From contig NZ_JAEUFG010000012.1 of NCBI RefSeq assembly GCF_018588585.1, positions 1-64,000 of the forward strand: DNA of 64,000 nt. The letters are read 5' to 3'. Each line of letters begins with the position of its first letter. The first letter of the stretch is position 1. The notes under the pieces were generated by a model. That model had not been told where the DNA came from. It did no database searches and was given only the letters and a program-made list of their open reading frames with translations. Origin of the DNA: Bacillus sp. SM2101. GTDB lineage: Bacteria; Bacillota; Bacilli; Bacillales; SM2101. Below, piece after piece: positions 10,792 through 21,760 of the stretch. Position numbers and translations under genes: made by a program.

Positions 10792-11931
10792 TTAATATGT
10801 GCGAACAGGTAAAATCAACTGTAGTATTGAATCATCGTGAAGAGGACGAATGACAAAAGGTCTCATCGCTCCAGTAAAATTAATATTAATATCTGTTTCT
10901 CCCAAAACTTTTAATGCATCAAGCATGTATTTTGAACTAAAGGAAATTTTTAAGTCCTCACCACTAATAGATTGACTTTGGACTTCCTCAATAACTTTAC
11001 CAATTTCCGGTGAATTCGAAGAGATTTCAATAATTCCACCCTCTAAGATGGCTAATTTTACAACATTATTTCTATCCTCTCTAGCAAGTAAAGAAGCTCT
11101 ATCGATAGCTTGTAAAAACTCTTTAGCCGACACTTTGATTTCAGTATTACTTTCCTCAGGAATTAAACGTGATGTATCTGGATAATTACCTTCAAGCAAA
11201 CGTGAGAAAAATAATATGTGTTTTGTTTTAAACAGCACTTGGTTTTCTGTAATTACGATATCAACTGGATCATTTGAATCATCTAATATTTTATTTAATT
11301 CATTCAAACTTTTTCCTGGAATTACAATATTATACGATACATCTGTCGTATTCAAATCAATTCTCGCTTTACGTAGAGCAAGTCGGTGGCTATCTGTTGC
11401 AATACAGGTCAATTCATTATTTTCTATTTTTAAGTTTACACCTGTCAATAAAGGTCGTGTTTCTGACGTGGACACTGCGAAAACTGTATGTCTAATTAAT
11501 TGTTTCACTAAATCAGACGGAACTTGAAAAGCATCATTTTCTTCAACTTGTGGTAATAATGGATATTCCTCTGCATCTAAGCCATTTAAATTAAACTCTG
11601 CTTTTCCAGATCTAATAATAGTCAAAAAGTGGTTTTGAACATCAATTTCTACACTTTCTTTAGGTAGCTTTTTAACAATTTCACTAAATACACGAGCTTG
11701 TAAAACAACACTTCCACTTTTGACTAGTTCAACAATTTCTAAATCTTCATGTTCTAACGGGATAAATGATTCAATGGAAATATCAGAATCACTTCCTGTT
11801 AATGTAACTCCACTTTCATTTGCCACTATTTTAATACCCGTTAATATTGGAATTGTTGTTCTAGAAGAAACTGCTTTCATTACATCTTGTACACTGCGTA
11901 ATAAATAGTCTCGTTGAATTATAAATTTCAT
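10792..11931 (-). CDS. dnaN: DNA polymerase III beta sliding clamp
   Basis: 379 aa, the normal length for this ring-forming processivity clamp. It begins MKFIIQRDYLLRSVQDVMKA and has the three repeated clamp domains. The family segments SSRTTIPILTGIKI, ATDSHRLALRKA and the C-terminal MRPFVIRPLHDDSILQLILPVR are present. ATG at 11931 has AAAGGAGG upstream. It follows dnaA on the minus strand with the origin unwinding region between them. Confidence 0.98.
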   Translation of the reverse strand: MKFIIQRDYLLRSVQDVMKAVSSRTTIPILTGIKIVANESGVTLTGSDSDISIESFIPLEHEDLEIVELVKSGSVVLQARVFSEIVKKLPKESVEIDVQNHFLTIIRSGKAEFNLNGLDAEEYPLLPQVEENDAFQVPSDLVKQLIRHTVFAVSTSETRPLLTGVNLKIENNELTCIATDSHRLALRKARIDLNTTDVSYNIVIPGKSLNELNKILDDSNDPVDIVITENQVLFKTKHILFFSRLLEGNYPDTSRLIPEESNTEIKVSAKEFLQAIDRASLLAREDRNNVVKLAILEGGIIEISSNSPEIGKVIEEVQSQSISGEDLKISFSSKYMLDALKVLGETDININFTGAMRPFVIRPLHDDSILQLILPVRTY

Positions 11932-11967
11932 TATGAAGTCCTCCTTTAGTCATAAACTAGGTAACAA

Positions 11968-12108
11968 TTGAATATATATATTTTTTAAAAAAAAGTAGTA
12001 GAAGTAATAGTAGGGGCTGTGGAATTGTGGATAACTAATTATAGCAAAGGAAACACAGTCTATCCACATGTGGATAGACTGTGTGTAATATGCGTTAAGT
12101 TATTCACA
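11968..12108 (-). other. oriC unwinding region: DnaA boxes, GC clamp, DnaA-trio and AT-rich DUE
   Basis: Read on the dnaA strand: DnaA boxes TTATTCACA (12100-12108), the palindromic pair TATCCACATGTGGATA (12061-12076) and TTATCCACA (12026-12034) are followed by a near-box, then a GC-rich CCCC (12013-12017). Next comes a run of trinucleotides (11995-12013) reading 3'-GAT-AAT-GAA-GAT-GAT-GAA on the complementary strand, then A/T-only DNA (11970-11994). This is the order of the Bacillus basal unwinding system, so duplex opening is inferred here, between dnaA and dnaN. Confidence 0.85.
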
Positions 12109-12132
12109 GTATTAAGAATAAGTATAAACCTA

Positions 12133-13485
12133 CTATGCTTTTAAGTGAGAGTTAATATCATTCAATTGTTTTTGTAATTGTGAATCTGTTTGAATTAATT
12201 TAGAAATTTTTTCATGTGCATGAATAACAGTCGTGTGATCTCTTCCCCCGAATTCTTCTCCGATCTTTGGTAGTGAGAAGTCGGTTAATTCTCGTGATAA
12301 ATACATAGCAATCTGTCTAGGAAAAGCGACTGATTTAGTACGTTTTTTAGCCTTAAAGTCTTCAAGTTTCACATTATAATGCTGACCAACAGTTTTTTGG
12401 ATTTCATGGATTGTTATTACTTTTGGTGTAGCACTAGGAATGATATTCTTCAAAGCTTCAGCAGCTAAATCTGCGTTAATATCTTTATTAATTAGTGACG
12501 AATAAGCTACAACACGTATAAGTGCACCTTCAAGCTCACGTATATTTGAATCTATTTGATTTGCGATATATAACATAGCTTCATTAGGGATATCAAGTCC
12601 TTCTGCCTTTGCTTTTTTACGCAATATTGCTATTCTTGTTTCCAAATCAGGAGGTGTAATATCTGTAATTAACCCCCATTCAAATCTAGATCTTAAGCGA
12701 TCCTCTAGCGTCGGTATTTCTTTTGGAGGACGATCACTTGAGATGACAATTTGTTTACTTTCTTCATGCAAAGTATTAAAAGTATGAAAAAACTCTTCTT
12801 GAGTTTGTTCTTTTCCAGCTAGAAATTGAATATCATCTATAAGTAAAACATCAACATTGCGATATCTATTTCGAAAATCAACTGCTTTGTTATCCCTAAT
12901 CGAATTAATAAATTCGTTTGTAAACTTCTCGGAAGACAAATAGACTACTTTAGCTGAAGGATTATGCTCAATTACATAATGGCCAATCGCATGCATCAAA
13001 TGAGTTTTACCTAATCCTACCCCACCATATATAAAAAGGGGATTATACGCCTTCGCTGGTGCCTCTGCTACAGCTAATGAAGCAGCATGAGCAAATCGGT
13101 TACCAGAACCAATGACAAAGGTATCAAATGTATATTTTGGATTTAGCATATTTTGCAGTAGTTCAGGGTGATTATTATCCTGTTTTTTCACTTTTTTTGC
13201 AGGTACATTTGTCTCAAGGTCTTCATCTTGTTGATTTTGAGGAATAATAAATTTAATCGTTAATTGTTCGCCGGTTATATCGTAAATTGTTTCTGCAATT
13301 AATACTGAATATCTAGACTCGAGCCAATCTCTTGCAAATTCATTTGGAGCCGTAATGGTTAACGTATCACTTTTTAATGAATATGCTTTTGTAGCTTTTA
13401 GCCAAGTTTCAAAGCTTGGTTTACTTAGTTTTTTCTCAATTTCACTGAGAGCTTTATCCCATAAATCCGAAATATTTTCCAACAC
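12133..13485 (-). CDS. dnaA: Chromosomal replication initiator DnaA
   Basis: 450 aa AAA+ initiator that binds DnaA boxes and opens oriC. Domain I is residues 1-80 ([28 protein letters not shown]) and domain II is a short acidic/lysine linker. Domain III has Walker [10 protein letters not shown] and Walker [10 protein letters not shown]. Domain IV ends with the DNA-binding signature [12 protein letters not shown]. The start is the GTG at 13485 with AGGGAGG five bases upstream; a TTG one codon later is possible. DnaA boxes lie on both sides of the gene. Confidence 0.98.
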   Translation of the reverse strand: MLENISDLWDKALSEIEKKLSKPSFETWLKATKAYSLKSDTLTITAPNEFARDWLESRYSVLIAETIYDITGEQLTIKFIIPQNQQDEDLETNVPAKKVKKQDNNHPELLQNMLNPKYTFDTFVIGSGNRFAHAASLAVAEAPAKAYNPLFIYGGVGLGKTHLMHAIGHYVIEHNPSAKVVYLSSEKFTNEFINSIRDNKAVDFRNRYRNVDVLLIDDIQFLAGKEQTQEEFFHTFNTLHEESKQIVISSDRPPKEIPTLEDRLRSRFEWGLITDITPPDLETRIAILRKKAKAEGLDIPNEAMLYIANQIDSNIRELEGALIRVVAYSSLINKDINADLAAEALKNIIPSATPKVITIHEIQKTVGQHYNVKLEDFKAKKRTKSVAFPRQIAMYLSRELTDFSLPKIGEEFGGRDHTTVIHAHEKISKLIQTDSQLQKQLNDINSHLKA

Positions 13486-13587
13486 ATGCCCTCCCTTACA
13501 TTAGATTGCATTCACATAATTAGTATAACTGAATAAATATACACGCAGAAATTGTGTGGAGAACAGTTTATAATGATGAAAAGTAGT

Positions 13588-13870
13588 TTATCGACAAATC
13601 CCCATACTTGTGGACAAGCATTTAAACAACCTTTAATAAAATATCCACACGTTATCCACATTTTGTGGATAACGTAATTATAAAATAAATTATTCACAGA
13701 TAGAAAACACAAATATGATAACAAAAAAATATAATAGTTGCAATGCTTTTTAGTAGCTTATCCACAACTTTAACAGGTTGTTTAAAAAAAATGTCCACAT
13801 AAGGAGATATTGGGTAAATGCTGTCGATAACTGTAGAAGAACAAAAATTAATGTAAAAAAGTTGTCCACA
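13588..13870. other. oriC upstream DnaA-box field
   Basis: Ten 9-mers match TTATCCACA exactly or with one or two changes: 13588-13596, 13609-13617, 13641-13649, 13652-13660, 13664-13672, 13690-13698, 13758-13766, 13791-13799, 13822-13830 and 13862-13870. Three are exact matches (13652, 13664 reverse, 13758). The field fills the dnaA-rpmH gap and also covers the dnaA promoter region (candidate -10 TATACT at 13522-13527, minus strand), consistent with DnaA autoregulation. Confidence 0.9.
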
Positions 13871-13943
13871 GAAATGTTTTATAACTTTAATAAAGTGAGA
13901 AAGTATGTCAATTTTAAAAAAATATAGAAGTTAAAATGATAGG

Positions 13944-14154
<211 letters not shown>

Positions 14155-14182
14155 GCCACTGAAATGTCAGTGGTCTTTTTTC
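14155..14182 (+). terminator. rpmH terminator
   Basis: CCACTGA/TCAGTGG stem with a four-base loop followed by CTTTTTT, immediately after the rpmH stop. Read-through or a separate promoter must supply rnpA. The next ~230 bases hold no recognised feature. Confidence 0.9.
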
Positions 14183-14415
14183 AATTAGATAAGAAAGTAT
14201 ATACATTATGTTGGAGTGTTATTCATGCTTGAGCATTAACTATATGTAGCTCCAAAATCTATCAGCTTGACTTATAGCTGTCGCTTAAAGCGGCCGACTA
14301 AAGCTATTCATAAATATCTAGCTTTAGTGTTTGGCGGAAGGATGATAGATCTCGTAGGCTTTTCTTAATTTTGCGCATCATAATGTTAAACCCTATGAAT
14401 TACAGGGGGATAAAA

Positions 14416-14763
14416 ATGAAGAAAAAGTATCGAATAAAAAAAAATGATGAATTTCAAAAAGTTTTCAAACAGGGAAAATCCTTTGCTAACCGTCAATTTG
14501 TTATTTACGTACTTGAAAAACCAGAGCAAGATTTTTTCCGAATTGGCTTGTCTGTAAGTAAAAAGATGGGAAATGCTGTAACTAGAAATAGAATAAAGCG
14601 ATTGATTCGACAAGTGTTTACCGATTCGAAAGATGTTCTAAGAGCTGAAATGGATTACGTTATAATTGCTAGAAAACCAGCTGCTGAAATGGACTATGCG
14701 GAAATAAAAAGTAGTCTGCACCATGTATGTAAAAGAGCAAAAATATTAAAGAGTGGAAAATAA
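14416..14763 (+). CDS. rnpA: Ribonuclease P protein component
   Basis: 115 aa basic protein subunit of RNase P, which matures the 5' ends of tRNAs. It starts [20 protein letters not shown] and carries the RNR signature [12 protein letters not shown] with [12 protein letters not shown]. The ATG at 14416 is chosen because AGGGGGA lies 6 bases before it and length then matches the family (about 116); the frame is open 45 bases further upstream. Confidence 0.96.
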   Translation: MKKKYRIKKNDEFQKVFKQGKSFANRQFVIYVLEKPEQDFFRIGLSVSKKMGNAVTRNRIKRLIRQVFTDSKDVLRAEMDYVIIARKPAAEMDYAEIKSSLHHVCKRAKILKSGK

Positions 14764-14869
14764 GCAAGGGAATTTTTGTTTAAAAAATGTTACAATACTT
14801 AATGGTCATAAATCTAAACTTTTATCAGATAAAAGATCAAATTGAATAATATTTGAGGAGGAAATTTGA

Positions 14870-15643
14870 TTGAAAAGGCGAATTCTTCTAGTAATTGGTC
14901 TTATTGGTTTAGTAGCTATCATATCAGGTTGTACTGAGGTAAACCAGCCAATTACGAAAGAAAGTACCGGATTTTGGAATGAATATATCGTTTATCCACT
15001 ATCATGGTTAATAACATCTGTAGCAGAAATAGCGAATAATAATTATGGATTATCGATTATTATCGTAACAATTTTGATTCGTTTAGTAATTTTACCGTTA
15101 ATGATTAAGCAAACAAAAAGCTCGAAAGCTATGCAAGCATTACAGCCAGAAATGCAAAAGCTTCGTGAAAAATATAGCTCTAAAGATCAAAAAACTCAAC
15201 AACAACTTCAGCAAGAAACGATGCAGCTATTCCAAAAACATGGTGTAAACCCATTAGCGGGATGTTTCCCATTAATAATACAAATGCCTATCTTAATTGG
15301 TTTTTACCATGCAATCATGAGAACTGTTGAAATTAAACAGCATGAATTTTTATGGTTTAACCTTGGGGAAGCAGATCCATTCTATTTATTACCACTTATA
15401 GCTGGGGTAACAACTTTTATTCAACAAAAAATGATGATGGCAGGTACTCAAAATCAAAATCCACAAATGGCAATGATGCTATGGATTATGCCGATTATGA
15501 TCATTATTTTTGCACTTAACTTTCCAGCAGCATTATCTTTATATTGGGTAGTTGGGAACCTATTTATGATTGTTCAAACATATTTTATTAAAGGACCAGA
15601 AATAAAAACAGAAATTGCGGGAGGAGCGAATAAGAAAAAGTGA
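14870..15643 (+). CDS. spoIIIJ: Membrane protein insertase YidC/SpoIIIJ
   Basis: 257 aa YidC/Oxa1 family insertase. An N-terminal lipoprotein signal ends at Cys21 (AIISGC), followed by about five membrane segments with the family motifs [19 protein letters not shown] and [14 protein letters not shown]. In Bacillus SpoIIIJ also serves forespore development. Translation starts at the TTG at 14870, with GAGGAGGAAA upstream. Its stop overlaps the jag start (GTGA), indicating coupling. Confidence 0.95.
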   Translation: MKRRILLVIGLIGLVAIISGCTEVNQPITKESTGFWNEYIVYPLSWLITSVAEIANNNYGLSIIIVTILIRLVILPLMIKQTKSSKAMQALQPEMQKLREKYSSKDQKTQQQLQQETMQLFQKHGVNPLAGCFPLIIQMPILIGFYHAIMRTVEIKQHEFLWFNLGEADPFYLLPLIAGVTTFIQQKMMMAGTQNQNPQMAMMLWIMPIMIIIFALNFPAALSLYWVVGNLFMIVQTYFIKGPEIKTEIAGGANKKK

Positions 15644-16260
15644 AGCAAATAACTGCTACAGGCCAATCAGTCGATGAAGCAGTACAATCAGCTCTAGAAC
15701 AGTTAAAAACAACAAAAGACCGCACTGAAATAAATATCATCGATGAAGGCAAAAAAGGACTATTTGGTATTTTTGGCACTAAGCCAGCAGTTGTAAAAGT
15801 TACCAAATTGCATGATCCGATCGAAGAAGCTCAGCAATTCCTTCAACAAGTTACAGAAAATATGGGTGTTCACGTCAAAATTGAAGTTAAACAAGACGGG
15901 AAATATGTTAACTTCCAATTGTCAGGTGAAAAAATTGCAATCTTAATTGGCAAAAGAGGACAAACTCTTAATTCTCTTCAATATTTAACACAATTAGTTG
16001 CAAATCGATATGCAGACCATTATTTGAACATTATTGTTGATGCCGAAAATTATCGAGAACGTAGGAAAGAAACGTTGTATCAGTTAGCACAACGTTTAGC
16101 AGAAAAATCACTTCGAACTGGGAAGGATATATCACTTGAATCAATGCCTTCATATGAACGTAAAGTCATTCATACTGCATTGGCAACTAATGATAAAGTT
16201 AAAACATATTCTTCAGGTTCTGATCCTCATCGACATATAGTAATTAGTCCAATAAAATAA
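15640..16260 (+). CDS. jag: RNA-binding protein Jag/KhpB
   Basis: 206 aa. The N-terminal Jag domain (about 1-50; [18 protein letters not shown]) is followed by a KH domain with the GxxG-type loop ([13 protein letters not shown]) and a C-terminal R3H domain ([13 protein letters not shown] ... [11 protein letters not shown]). Jag/KhpB binds RNA and is always coupled to spoIIIJ in Firmicutes. GTG start overlapping the spoIIIJ stop by four bases. Confidence 0.95.
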   Translation: MKQITATGQSVDEAVQSALEQLKTTKDRTEINIIDEGKKGLFGIFGTKPAVVKVTKLHDPIEEAQQFLQQVTENMGVHVKIEVKQDGKYVNFQLSGEKIAILIGKRGQTLNSLQYLTQLVANRYADHYLNIIVDAENYRERRKETLYQLAQRLAEKSLRTGKDISLESMPSYERKVIHTALATNDKVKTYSSGSDPHRHIVISPIK

Positions 16261-16267
16261 GTACATT

Positions 16268-16387
16268 GGTGGCTCATAGGAGACCTAAGCAATAATACAT
16301 TATTGATTATAGACTACACGTTAGTTTATTTACAATAAATGGTAATTATTTGGTTAATGTCTTCAAAATTGAGCCGCTTTTTTTATT
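16268..16387 (+). terminator. Extended stem-loop terminator after jag (probable)
   Basis: GGCTCATAGGAGAC (16271-16284) can pair with GTCTTC...TTGAGCC (about 16359-16375), and is followed by GCTTTTTTTATTTT. A compact CAATAAT/ATTATTG hairpin lies inside. The unusual length makes the call tentative. Confidence 0.45.
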
Positions 16388-16521
16388 TTACAAACCATAC
16401 TCATTATTCCTCTATATGCATTTAGCGCTATTGTATGGCTCTTTTCCATTAAATTATTACGGAACTTCATGATTTTTCTCTATTTTAATATAATAGCAAT
16501 TGTGCAGTTCTAAATTACAAA

Positions 16522-16684
16522 CGCTCTTTTCGTAAACACTGTTGCTATTGTTATCAATTTAGTACTATAAAAAGTGGTTTTATAATGTTATTCATCGTTG
16601 TCCAGAAGCAAAAGATGCCACAAAAGTTAGTTGTGTAGGTGTTCTTTCTTAATACGAAAAACACCAATGAATGCGGAAACAGCC
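16522..16684 (+). repeat. MITE-like repeat (C)
   Basis: 163 bp, CGCTCTTTTCGTAAACACTG ... AATGCGGAAACAGCC. It is flanked by ATTACAAA (16514-16521) and ATTACAGA (16685-16692), an 8-bp target duplication with one difference. It lies in the ~950-base jag-mnmE gap, which otherwise contains a second repeat cluster and DnaA boxes but no gene. Confidence 0.8.
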
Positions 16685-16760
16685 ATTACAGAAGAAGAAA
16701 CAACAATGTCAAATAAATTTACATAAAGATAACTGGAAGTCATGTAATAAAATAAAGATC

Positions 16761-16824
16761 TTATTCACATGTGGATAACTGATAATCATCTAGGTTTGTT
16801 AAAATGGGTTATTCAATGTGGATA
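16761..16824. promoter_or_regulatory. Small DnaA-box cluster upstream of mnmE
   Basis: Back-to-back boxes TTATTCACA (16761-16769) and TGTGGATAA (16770-16778), with TGTGGATAT at 16816-16824. Function is inferred from sequence only: DnaA titration or DnaA control of neighbouring genes. Confidence 0.5.
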
Positions 16825-16926
16825 TTAGGGAAATGATAATACAAATATCTTTTTAGATAATTGAAGATATGGTATTCTTAAAATTTAGGGAAACGTTTTT
16901 AAATATATTTATTGTCATATTAATTA

Positions 16927-17157
16927 GGCTCTTTTCGTAAACTTTGTTGCTATAATGACTAAATTACATCAGAAAACGAGGTTTTATGTGATTGTTGCTG
17001 TTTTATAAAAGCTTTTTTTGTAAACTTTATTGCTATTATCACCAAATTGGAAATGGTGATGAAACGTTTGTATCGATTTTTACAGAAAAAGACGTCACGA
17101 ACGCTCTTTTTTGCTCGTGGTTATAACTTAAAAGCAACAACCATTGCGAAAATAGCT
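16927..17157 (+). repeat. MITE-like repeat, two abutting copies (D)
   Basis: A copy beginning GGCTCTTTTCGTAAACTTTG at 16927 is cut at about 17009 by a second copy (AAGCTTTTTTTGTAAACTTT). That copy runs to ATTGCGAAAATAGCT at 17157, about 50 bases before mnmE. Confidence 0.7.
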
Positions 17158-17209
17158 TAATAATAAATAGTGCTTGTTATTTTATGTTAAGAGAGCGGTG
17201 AATAAAAGA

Positions 17210-18595
17210 ATGGACTTTGATACAATTACGGCAATCTCTACTCCGATGGGAGAGGGAGCAATTGCGATTGTGAGGCTTAGCGGTGCTGAAGCACTAAGTA
17301 TTGCAGATTCCATTTTCAAAGGACCTTCAGATAAAAAATTGATAGAGGTTCCTTCTCATACAATTCATTACGGCCATATCGTAGATCCGATAAATAATGA
17401 AACGATAGATGAAGTAATGGTTTCAGTAATGAAAGGGCCAAAAACATTTACTCGTGAAGACGTAGTAGAAATAAATTGCCACGGTGGTTTAGTTTCCGTT
17501 AATAGAGTATTACAGACCGTAATTAAAGGTGGAGCTCGCTTAGCTGAACCGGGAGAATTTACGAAACGAGCATTTTTGAATGGGAGAATAGATCTATCAC
17601 AAGCTGAAGCAGTTATTGATTTAATACGTGCCAAAACAGATCGTGCTATGAATGTTGCCTTACACCAAATGGAGGGGCGCTTATCAAAGTTAATTAATCA
17701 ACTCAGACAAGATATTTTGGAGACCTTGGCACATGTAGAAGTGAATATTGACTATCCTGAATATGATGATGTTGAAGAAATGACTCATCAGTTATTATTG
17801 CCTAAGGCGAATAATGTACAGTATGAACTTCATAAGCTAATCCAAACATCTCAACAAGGAAAAATCTTAAGAGAAGGCTTATCTACTGTAATTATTGGTA
17901 GACCGAATGTAGGAAAATCCTCCTTATTAAATAGTTTGGTTCATGAGAATAAAGCAATTGTTACGGATATTCCTGGAACAACCCGTGATGTAATTGAGGA
18001 ATACGTCAATGTAAGAGGAGTGCCTCTGAGGTTAGTTGATACTGCAGGGATACGTGAAACCGAAGATATCGTCGAAAGAATGGGTGTAGAACGCTCCCGA
18101 GAAAAATTAAAGGAAGCAGATCTTATCTTATTAGTTTTAAACTCAAATGATGAGCTTAGCATTGATGATGAACAGCTATTTCATGCCGTAGAGGGTATGG
18201 ATGTAATTGTCATTATTAATAAGACAGATTTACCCCAAACAATTAATATGACTCGAGTAAAAGAATTAGCAAATAATTATCCTATCGTATCTACCTCTTT
18301 ATTACAGGAGGAAGGGATTGAGCAGCTAGAAGAAGCAATTTCTTCATTATTCTTTGAGGGAGGCATAGAGTCAAAAGATATGACTTACGTATCTAACAGT
18401 CGTCATATATCGCTACTAACACAAGCTAAAGTTGCTATCGATGATGCGGTGAATAGCATTAATAGTGGAGTACCGATTGATATTGTTCAAATAGATTTGA
18501 CAAGAGCTTGGGAACTTTTAGGTGAAATCATCGGTGAAGCAGTGCATGAAAGTCTCATTGATCAGTTATTCTCGCAATTTTGTCTAGGGAAGTAA
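17210..18595 (+). CDS. mnmE: tRNA uridine-5-carboxymethylaminomethyl modification GTPase MnmE
   Basis: 461 aa GTPase that with MnmG modifies the wobble uridine of certain tRNAs. The N-terminal tetrahydrofolate-binding domain begins [20 protein letters not shown]. The inserted G domain has G1 [23 protein letters not shown] and NKTDL. It ends in the conserved FCLGK, which carries the functional Cys. The ATG at 17210 is chosen over upstream TTG/GTG codons from homologue length and a GAGCGGTG ribosome site. mnmG follows 49 bases later. Confidence 0.97.
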   Translation: MDFDTITAISTPMGEGAIAIVRLSGAEALSIADSIFKGPSDKKLIEVPSHTIHYGHIVDPINNETIDEVMVSVMKGPKTFTREDVVEINCHGGLVSVNRVLQTVIKGGARLAEPGEFTKRAFLNGRIDLSQAEAVIDLIRAKTDRAMNVALHQMEGRLSKLINQLRQDILETLAHVEVNIDYPEYDDVEEMTHQLLLPKANNVQYELHKLIQTSQQGKILREGLSTVIIGRPNVGKSSLLNSLVHENKAIVTDIPGTTRDVIEEYVNVRGVPLRLVDTAGIRETEDIVERMGVERSREKLKEADLILLVLNSNDELSIDDEQLFHAVEGMDVIVIINKTDLPQTINMTRVKELANNYPIVSTSLLQEEGIEQLEEAISSLFFEGGIESKDMTYVSNSRHISLLTQAKVAIDDAVNSINSGVPIDIVQIDLTRAWELLGEIIGEAVHESLIDQLFSQFCLGK

Positions 18596-18644
18596 TCGAG
18601 GCGGATACAACAAGAAAAAAATATTGAATAAAGGGGGTACTCAA

Positions 18645-20534
18645 ATGGGGTATCAAGCAGGTCATTATGACGTAATTGTTATTGGTGCAGGCCATGCAGG
18701 TTGTGAAGCAAGTTTAGCTTCAGCAAGGCTAGGAGCTAAAACTTTGCTACTTACAATTAATTTAGATATGGTTGCCTTTATGCCTTGTAATCCTTCTGTA
18801 GGGGGTCCGGCAAAAGGCATCGTCGTTCGTGAAATTGATGCTTTAGGCGGCGAGATGGCAAAAAATATTGATAAAACATATATTCAAATGAGAATGTTGA
18901 ATACTGGGAAAGGTCCAGCAGTAAGAGCTTTACGTGCTCAAGCCGATAAGTTCTTATATCAACATGAGATGAAAAAAACGTTAGAAAACGAACAAAACCT
19001 AACATTAATGCAAGGGATGGTTGAACGATTAGTTATAGAAGATGGTATGTGTACAGGTGTTATCACACAAACAGGTGGGGTTTTTAAAGCGAGTACCGTT
19101 GTTATAACAACTGGGACCTTTTTACGAGGAGAGATCATTTTAGGTGATTTAAAATATTCTAGTGGACCAAACAATCAACAACCATCCATTAATTTATCTA
19201 AACATTTAGAAGAACTAGGATTTGATTTAGTTAGATTCAAAACAGGGACACCACCTCGTGTAAATAGTCATTCTATTGATTATAGTAAAACTGAAATTCA
19301 GCCAGGTGATGAAGTTCCTCGAGCTTTTTCATATGAATCTACAAAAGAAATGGCTGACCAATTACCTTGCTGGTTAACGTATACAAGTGAGCACACACAT
19401 AAAATAATTGATGATAATCTTCATCGTTCTCCAATGTATTCAGGTATGATAAAAGGGACAGGACCACGTTATTGTCCTTCCATAGAAGATAAAGTTGTCC
19501 GTTTTAACGATAAACCACGTCATCAAATCTTTTTAGAGCCTGAAGGAAAAAATACACAGGAAGTATATGTACAAGGATTATCTACTAGCTTACCAGAGGA
19601 TGTGCAACAACAAATACTTTCCACAATCCCTGGTCTTGAAAATGTCCAAATGATGAGAGCTGGCTATGCAATTGAGTATGATGCGATTGTCCCTACACAA
19701 TTATGGCCTACATTAGAAACGAAGAATATACAAAACCTATACACCGCAGGTCAAATAAACGGAACTTCAGGATATGAAGAAGCGGCAGGTCAAGGTATCA
19801 TGGCTGGGATCAATGCAGCAAATCGTGCTTTAGGAAAAGAAGAATTAATCTTAAGTCGTTCTGATGCGTATATAGGTGTTCTGATTGATGATTTAGTAAC
19901 AAAAGGAACAAACGAGCCATACAGATTATTGACTTCAAGAGCAGAGTATCGTCTATTATTACGGCATGATAATGCTGACTTGCGTTTAACAGATATAGGG
20001 TATCAGATTGGCCTTATTCAGGAAGAAAGGCATCAACAATTTATTGCTAAGAAAGAAGCAATCGCACTTGAGAAAAAACGCTTGCAGTCATTTATTATTA
20101 AACCTAGTAGTATAGTTCAGGAGCATATTCGAAATGCTGGTGGTAGTGAACTAAAGGATGGGATTCGAGCATCTGATTTATTAAAAAGACCTGAAATGAG
20201 TTATTCAGATATTAAAGTTTTAGCTCACGGCGAAGAAGAATTAAATGAAGAGATCACTGAACAAGTTGAAATACAAATTAAGTACGAAGGATATATAGAA
20301 AAATCACTACAACAAGTAGAACGTTTAAAGAAAATGGAGAATAAAAAAATCCCAGATAACATTGATTATGATATGATTACTGGGATTGCAAATGAAGCGA
20401 AACAAAAATTAAATGAAGTAAGACCTTTGTCTGTTGCGCAAGCATCAAGGATTTCAGGAGTTAATCCAGCCGATATTTCTATTTTATTAGTATATATTGA
20501 GCAAGGAAGGGTAGCTAGAGTGTCGAACGAATAA
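18645..20534 (+). CDS. mnmG: tRNA uridine-5-carboxymethylaminomethyl modification enzyme MnmG
   Basis: 629 aa FAD-dependent partner of MnmE. The dinucleotide-binding motif GAGHAGCEA lies near residue 14, and [21 protein letters not shown] and [16 protein letters not shown] are MnmG signatures. The C-terminal helical domain contains SYSDI and [19 protein letters not shown]. The ATG at 18645 is preferred to a TTG 21 bases upstream because AAGGGGG lies 9 bases before it. Confidence 0.97.
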   Translation: MGYQAGHYDVIVIGAGHAGCEASLASARLGAKTLLLTINLDMVAFMPCNPSVGGPAKGIVVREIDALGGEMAKNIDKTYIQMRMLNTGKGPAVRALRAQADKFLYQHEMKKTLENEQNLTLMQGMVERLVIEDGMCTGVITQTGGVFKASTVVITTGTFLRGEIILGDLKYSSGPNNQQPSINLSKHLEELGFDLVRFKTGTPPRVNSHSIDYSKTEIQPGDEVPRAFSYESTKEMADQLPCWLTYTSEHTHKIIDDNLHRSPMYSGMIKGTGPRYCPSIEDKVVRFNDKPRHQIFLEPEGKNTQEVYVQGLSTSLPEDVQQQILSTIPGLENVQMMRAGYAIEYDAIVPTQLWPTLETKNIQNLYTAGQINGTSGYEEAAGQGIMAGINAANRALGKEELILSRSDAYIGVLIDDLVTKGTNEPYRLLTSRAEYRLLLRHDNADLRLTDIGYQIGLIQEERHQQFIAKKEAIALEKKRLQSFIIKPSSIVQEHIRNAGGSELKDGIRASDLLKRPEMSYSDIKVLAHGEEELNEEITEQVEIQIKYEGYIEKSLQQVERLKKMENKKIPDNIDYDMITGIANEAKQKLNEVRPLSVAQASRISGVNPADISILLVYIEQGRVARVSNE

Positions 20535-20569
20535 TAATACCCAGCAGCCCTGATTAAATCCTATATAAG

Positions 20570-20621
20570 CCCCTTTATCATAAATAGTTACCTTCATCTG
20601 TGGAGATAAAGGGGAGTTTTT
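20570..20621 (+). terminator. mnmG terminator
   Basis: CCCCTTTATC (20570-20579) pairs perfectly with GATAAAGGGG (20605-20614) and is followed by AGTTTTT. It ends the mnmEG unit. Confidence 0.85.
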
Positions 20622-20628
20622 ATACAAA

Positions 20629-20785
20629 GGCTGTTTGTGTAAACTTTGTTGCTATTTTAATTTATACTAAAAGAATTAATTTTACATGATAGTTATCATG
20701 TTACAGAAGAAAATGTCCCAAGAGCGCTAGTTGTGTTCGAGTTTATGTCCTAATACGATAAACAACAAACAATGGGGAAACAGCC
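20629..20785 (+). repeat. MITE-like repeat (E)
   Basis: 157 bp, GGCTGTTTGTGTAAACTTTG ... AATGGGGAAACAGCC. Terminal inverted repeats are recognisable, but no target duplication is obvious. It lies between the mnmG terminator and rsmG; the ~150 bases after it show only an AT-rich promoter-like region. Confidence 0.75.
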
Positions 20786-20937
20786 TTGATTAAGAGTCAT
20801 GTCAAACAATTATTTAGCAAGTAGTATAGCTATTCATTGTATATGGCGAATATGTTATGATAACATCGTTTGACATGTTGTAAGTCAGTGAAGCATCAAC
20901 ACAGGACTTTCTAACTGTGCAATGAAAGGAATTGATT

Positions 20938-21654
20938 ATGAATATTGAACAGTTTCAGCACATGCTGAATGAACAGGGGATAAAGTTATCCTCTCAACAA
21001 TTACAACAATTTGAGCTGTATTATCAGTTATTAGTTGAGTGGAATAATAAAATGAACTTAACAGCCATAACTGATAAACAAGAAGTCTATTTGAAGCATT
21101 TCTTTGATTCAATTACAGCTGCGTTTCATTTTGATTTTACTAAAAACCTGTCAATTTGTGATGTAGGTGCTGGTGCAGGATTCCCTAGTATTCCTTTGAA
21201 AATTTGTTTTCCGCATTTAAAAATTTCGATTGTTGATTCTTTAAATAAAAGAATTAGCTTTTTACAGCACCTTGCTAATGAGCTGCACTTGGATCATACT
21301 TTCTTTTATCACGATCGCGCTGAGACCTTTGGAAGAAAAGCAGAAATGAGAGAAAGCTTTGATGTTGTAACTGCTCGAGCAGTTGCGCGTATGTCAGTAT
21401 TGTGTGAATTATGTATGCCATTAGTTAAAAAAGAGGGCGTTTTTTTAGCATTAAAAGCTTCTTCGGTAACAGAAGAGTTAACGAACGGATCAAAAGCAAT
21501 AAATACTCTAGGTGGTAAACTGATTGATGTTCATCATTTTTTGTTACCAATTGAAAACAGTGAACGAAATATTGTTATTATTCAGAAAGAAAAGTCAACA
21601 CCAAAAAAATATCCAAGAAAGCCAGGAACACCAAACAAGTTACCGATTGAATAA
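20938..21654 (+). CDS. rsmG: 16S rRNA (guanine-N7)-methyltransferase RsmG
   Basis: 238 aa SAM-dependent methyltransferase that makes m7G in the 530 loop of 16S rRNA. The SAM motif is [15 protein letters not shown], with [13 protein letters not shown] and VTARAVARM downstream, all typical of GidB. The ATG at 20938 has AAAGGA 7 bases upstream. A parS site begins five bases after its stop. Confidence 0.96.
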   Translation: MNIEQFQHMLNEQGIKLSSQQLQQFELYYQLLVEWNNKMNLTAITDKQEVYLKHFFDSITAAFHFDFTKNLSICDVGAGAGFPSIPLKICFPHLKISIVDSLNKRISFLQHLANELHLDHTFFYHDRAETFGRKAEMRESFDVVTARAVARMSVLCELCMPLVKKEGVFLALKASSVTEELTNGSKAINTLGGKLIDVHHFLLPIENSERNIVIIQKEKSTPKKYPRKPGTPNKLPIE

Positions 21655-21659
21655 TGGAA

Positions 21660-21675
21660 TGTTTCACGTGAAACA
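21660..21675. other. parS site (rsmG-noc gap)
   Basis: TGTTTCACGTGAAACA, a perfect 16-bp palindrome matching the Bacillus parS consensus TGTTNCACGTGAAACA bound by Spo0J/ParB. Confidence 0.97.
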
Positions 21676-21760
21676 TTTAATAGTAAAATGTAATAGCAGG
21701 AACTTTATCCTTTTATAGAGAATATTAATTGAGGAGTTTCTAAAAGGTGGTGTGTATCAT

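Noticed and set aside
13512-13724. 70-codon minus-strand frame across oriC
   Set aside because: Overlaps the DnaA-box field; composition reflects the boxes, with no start context.
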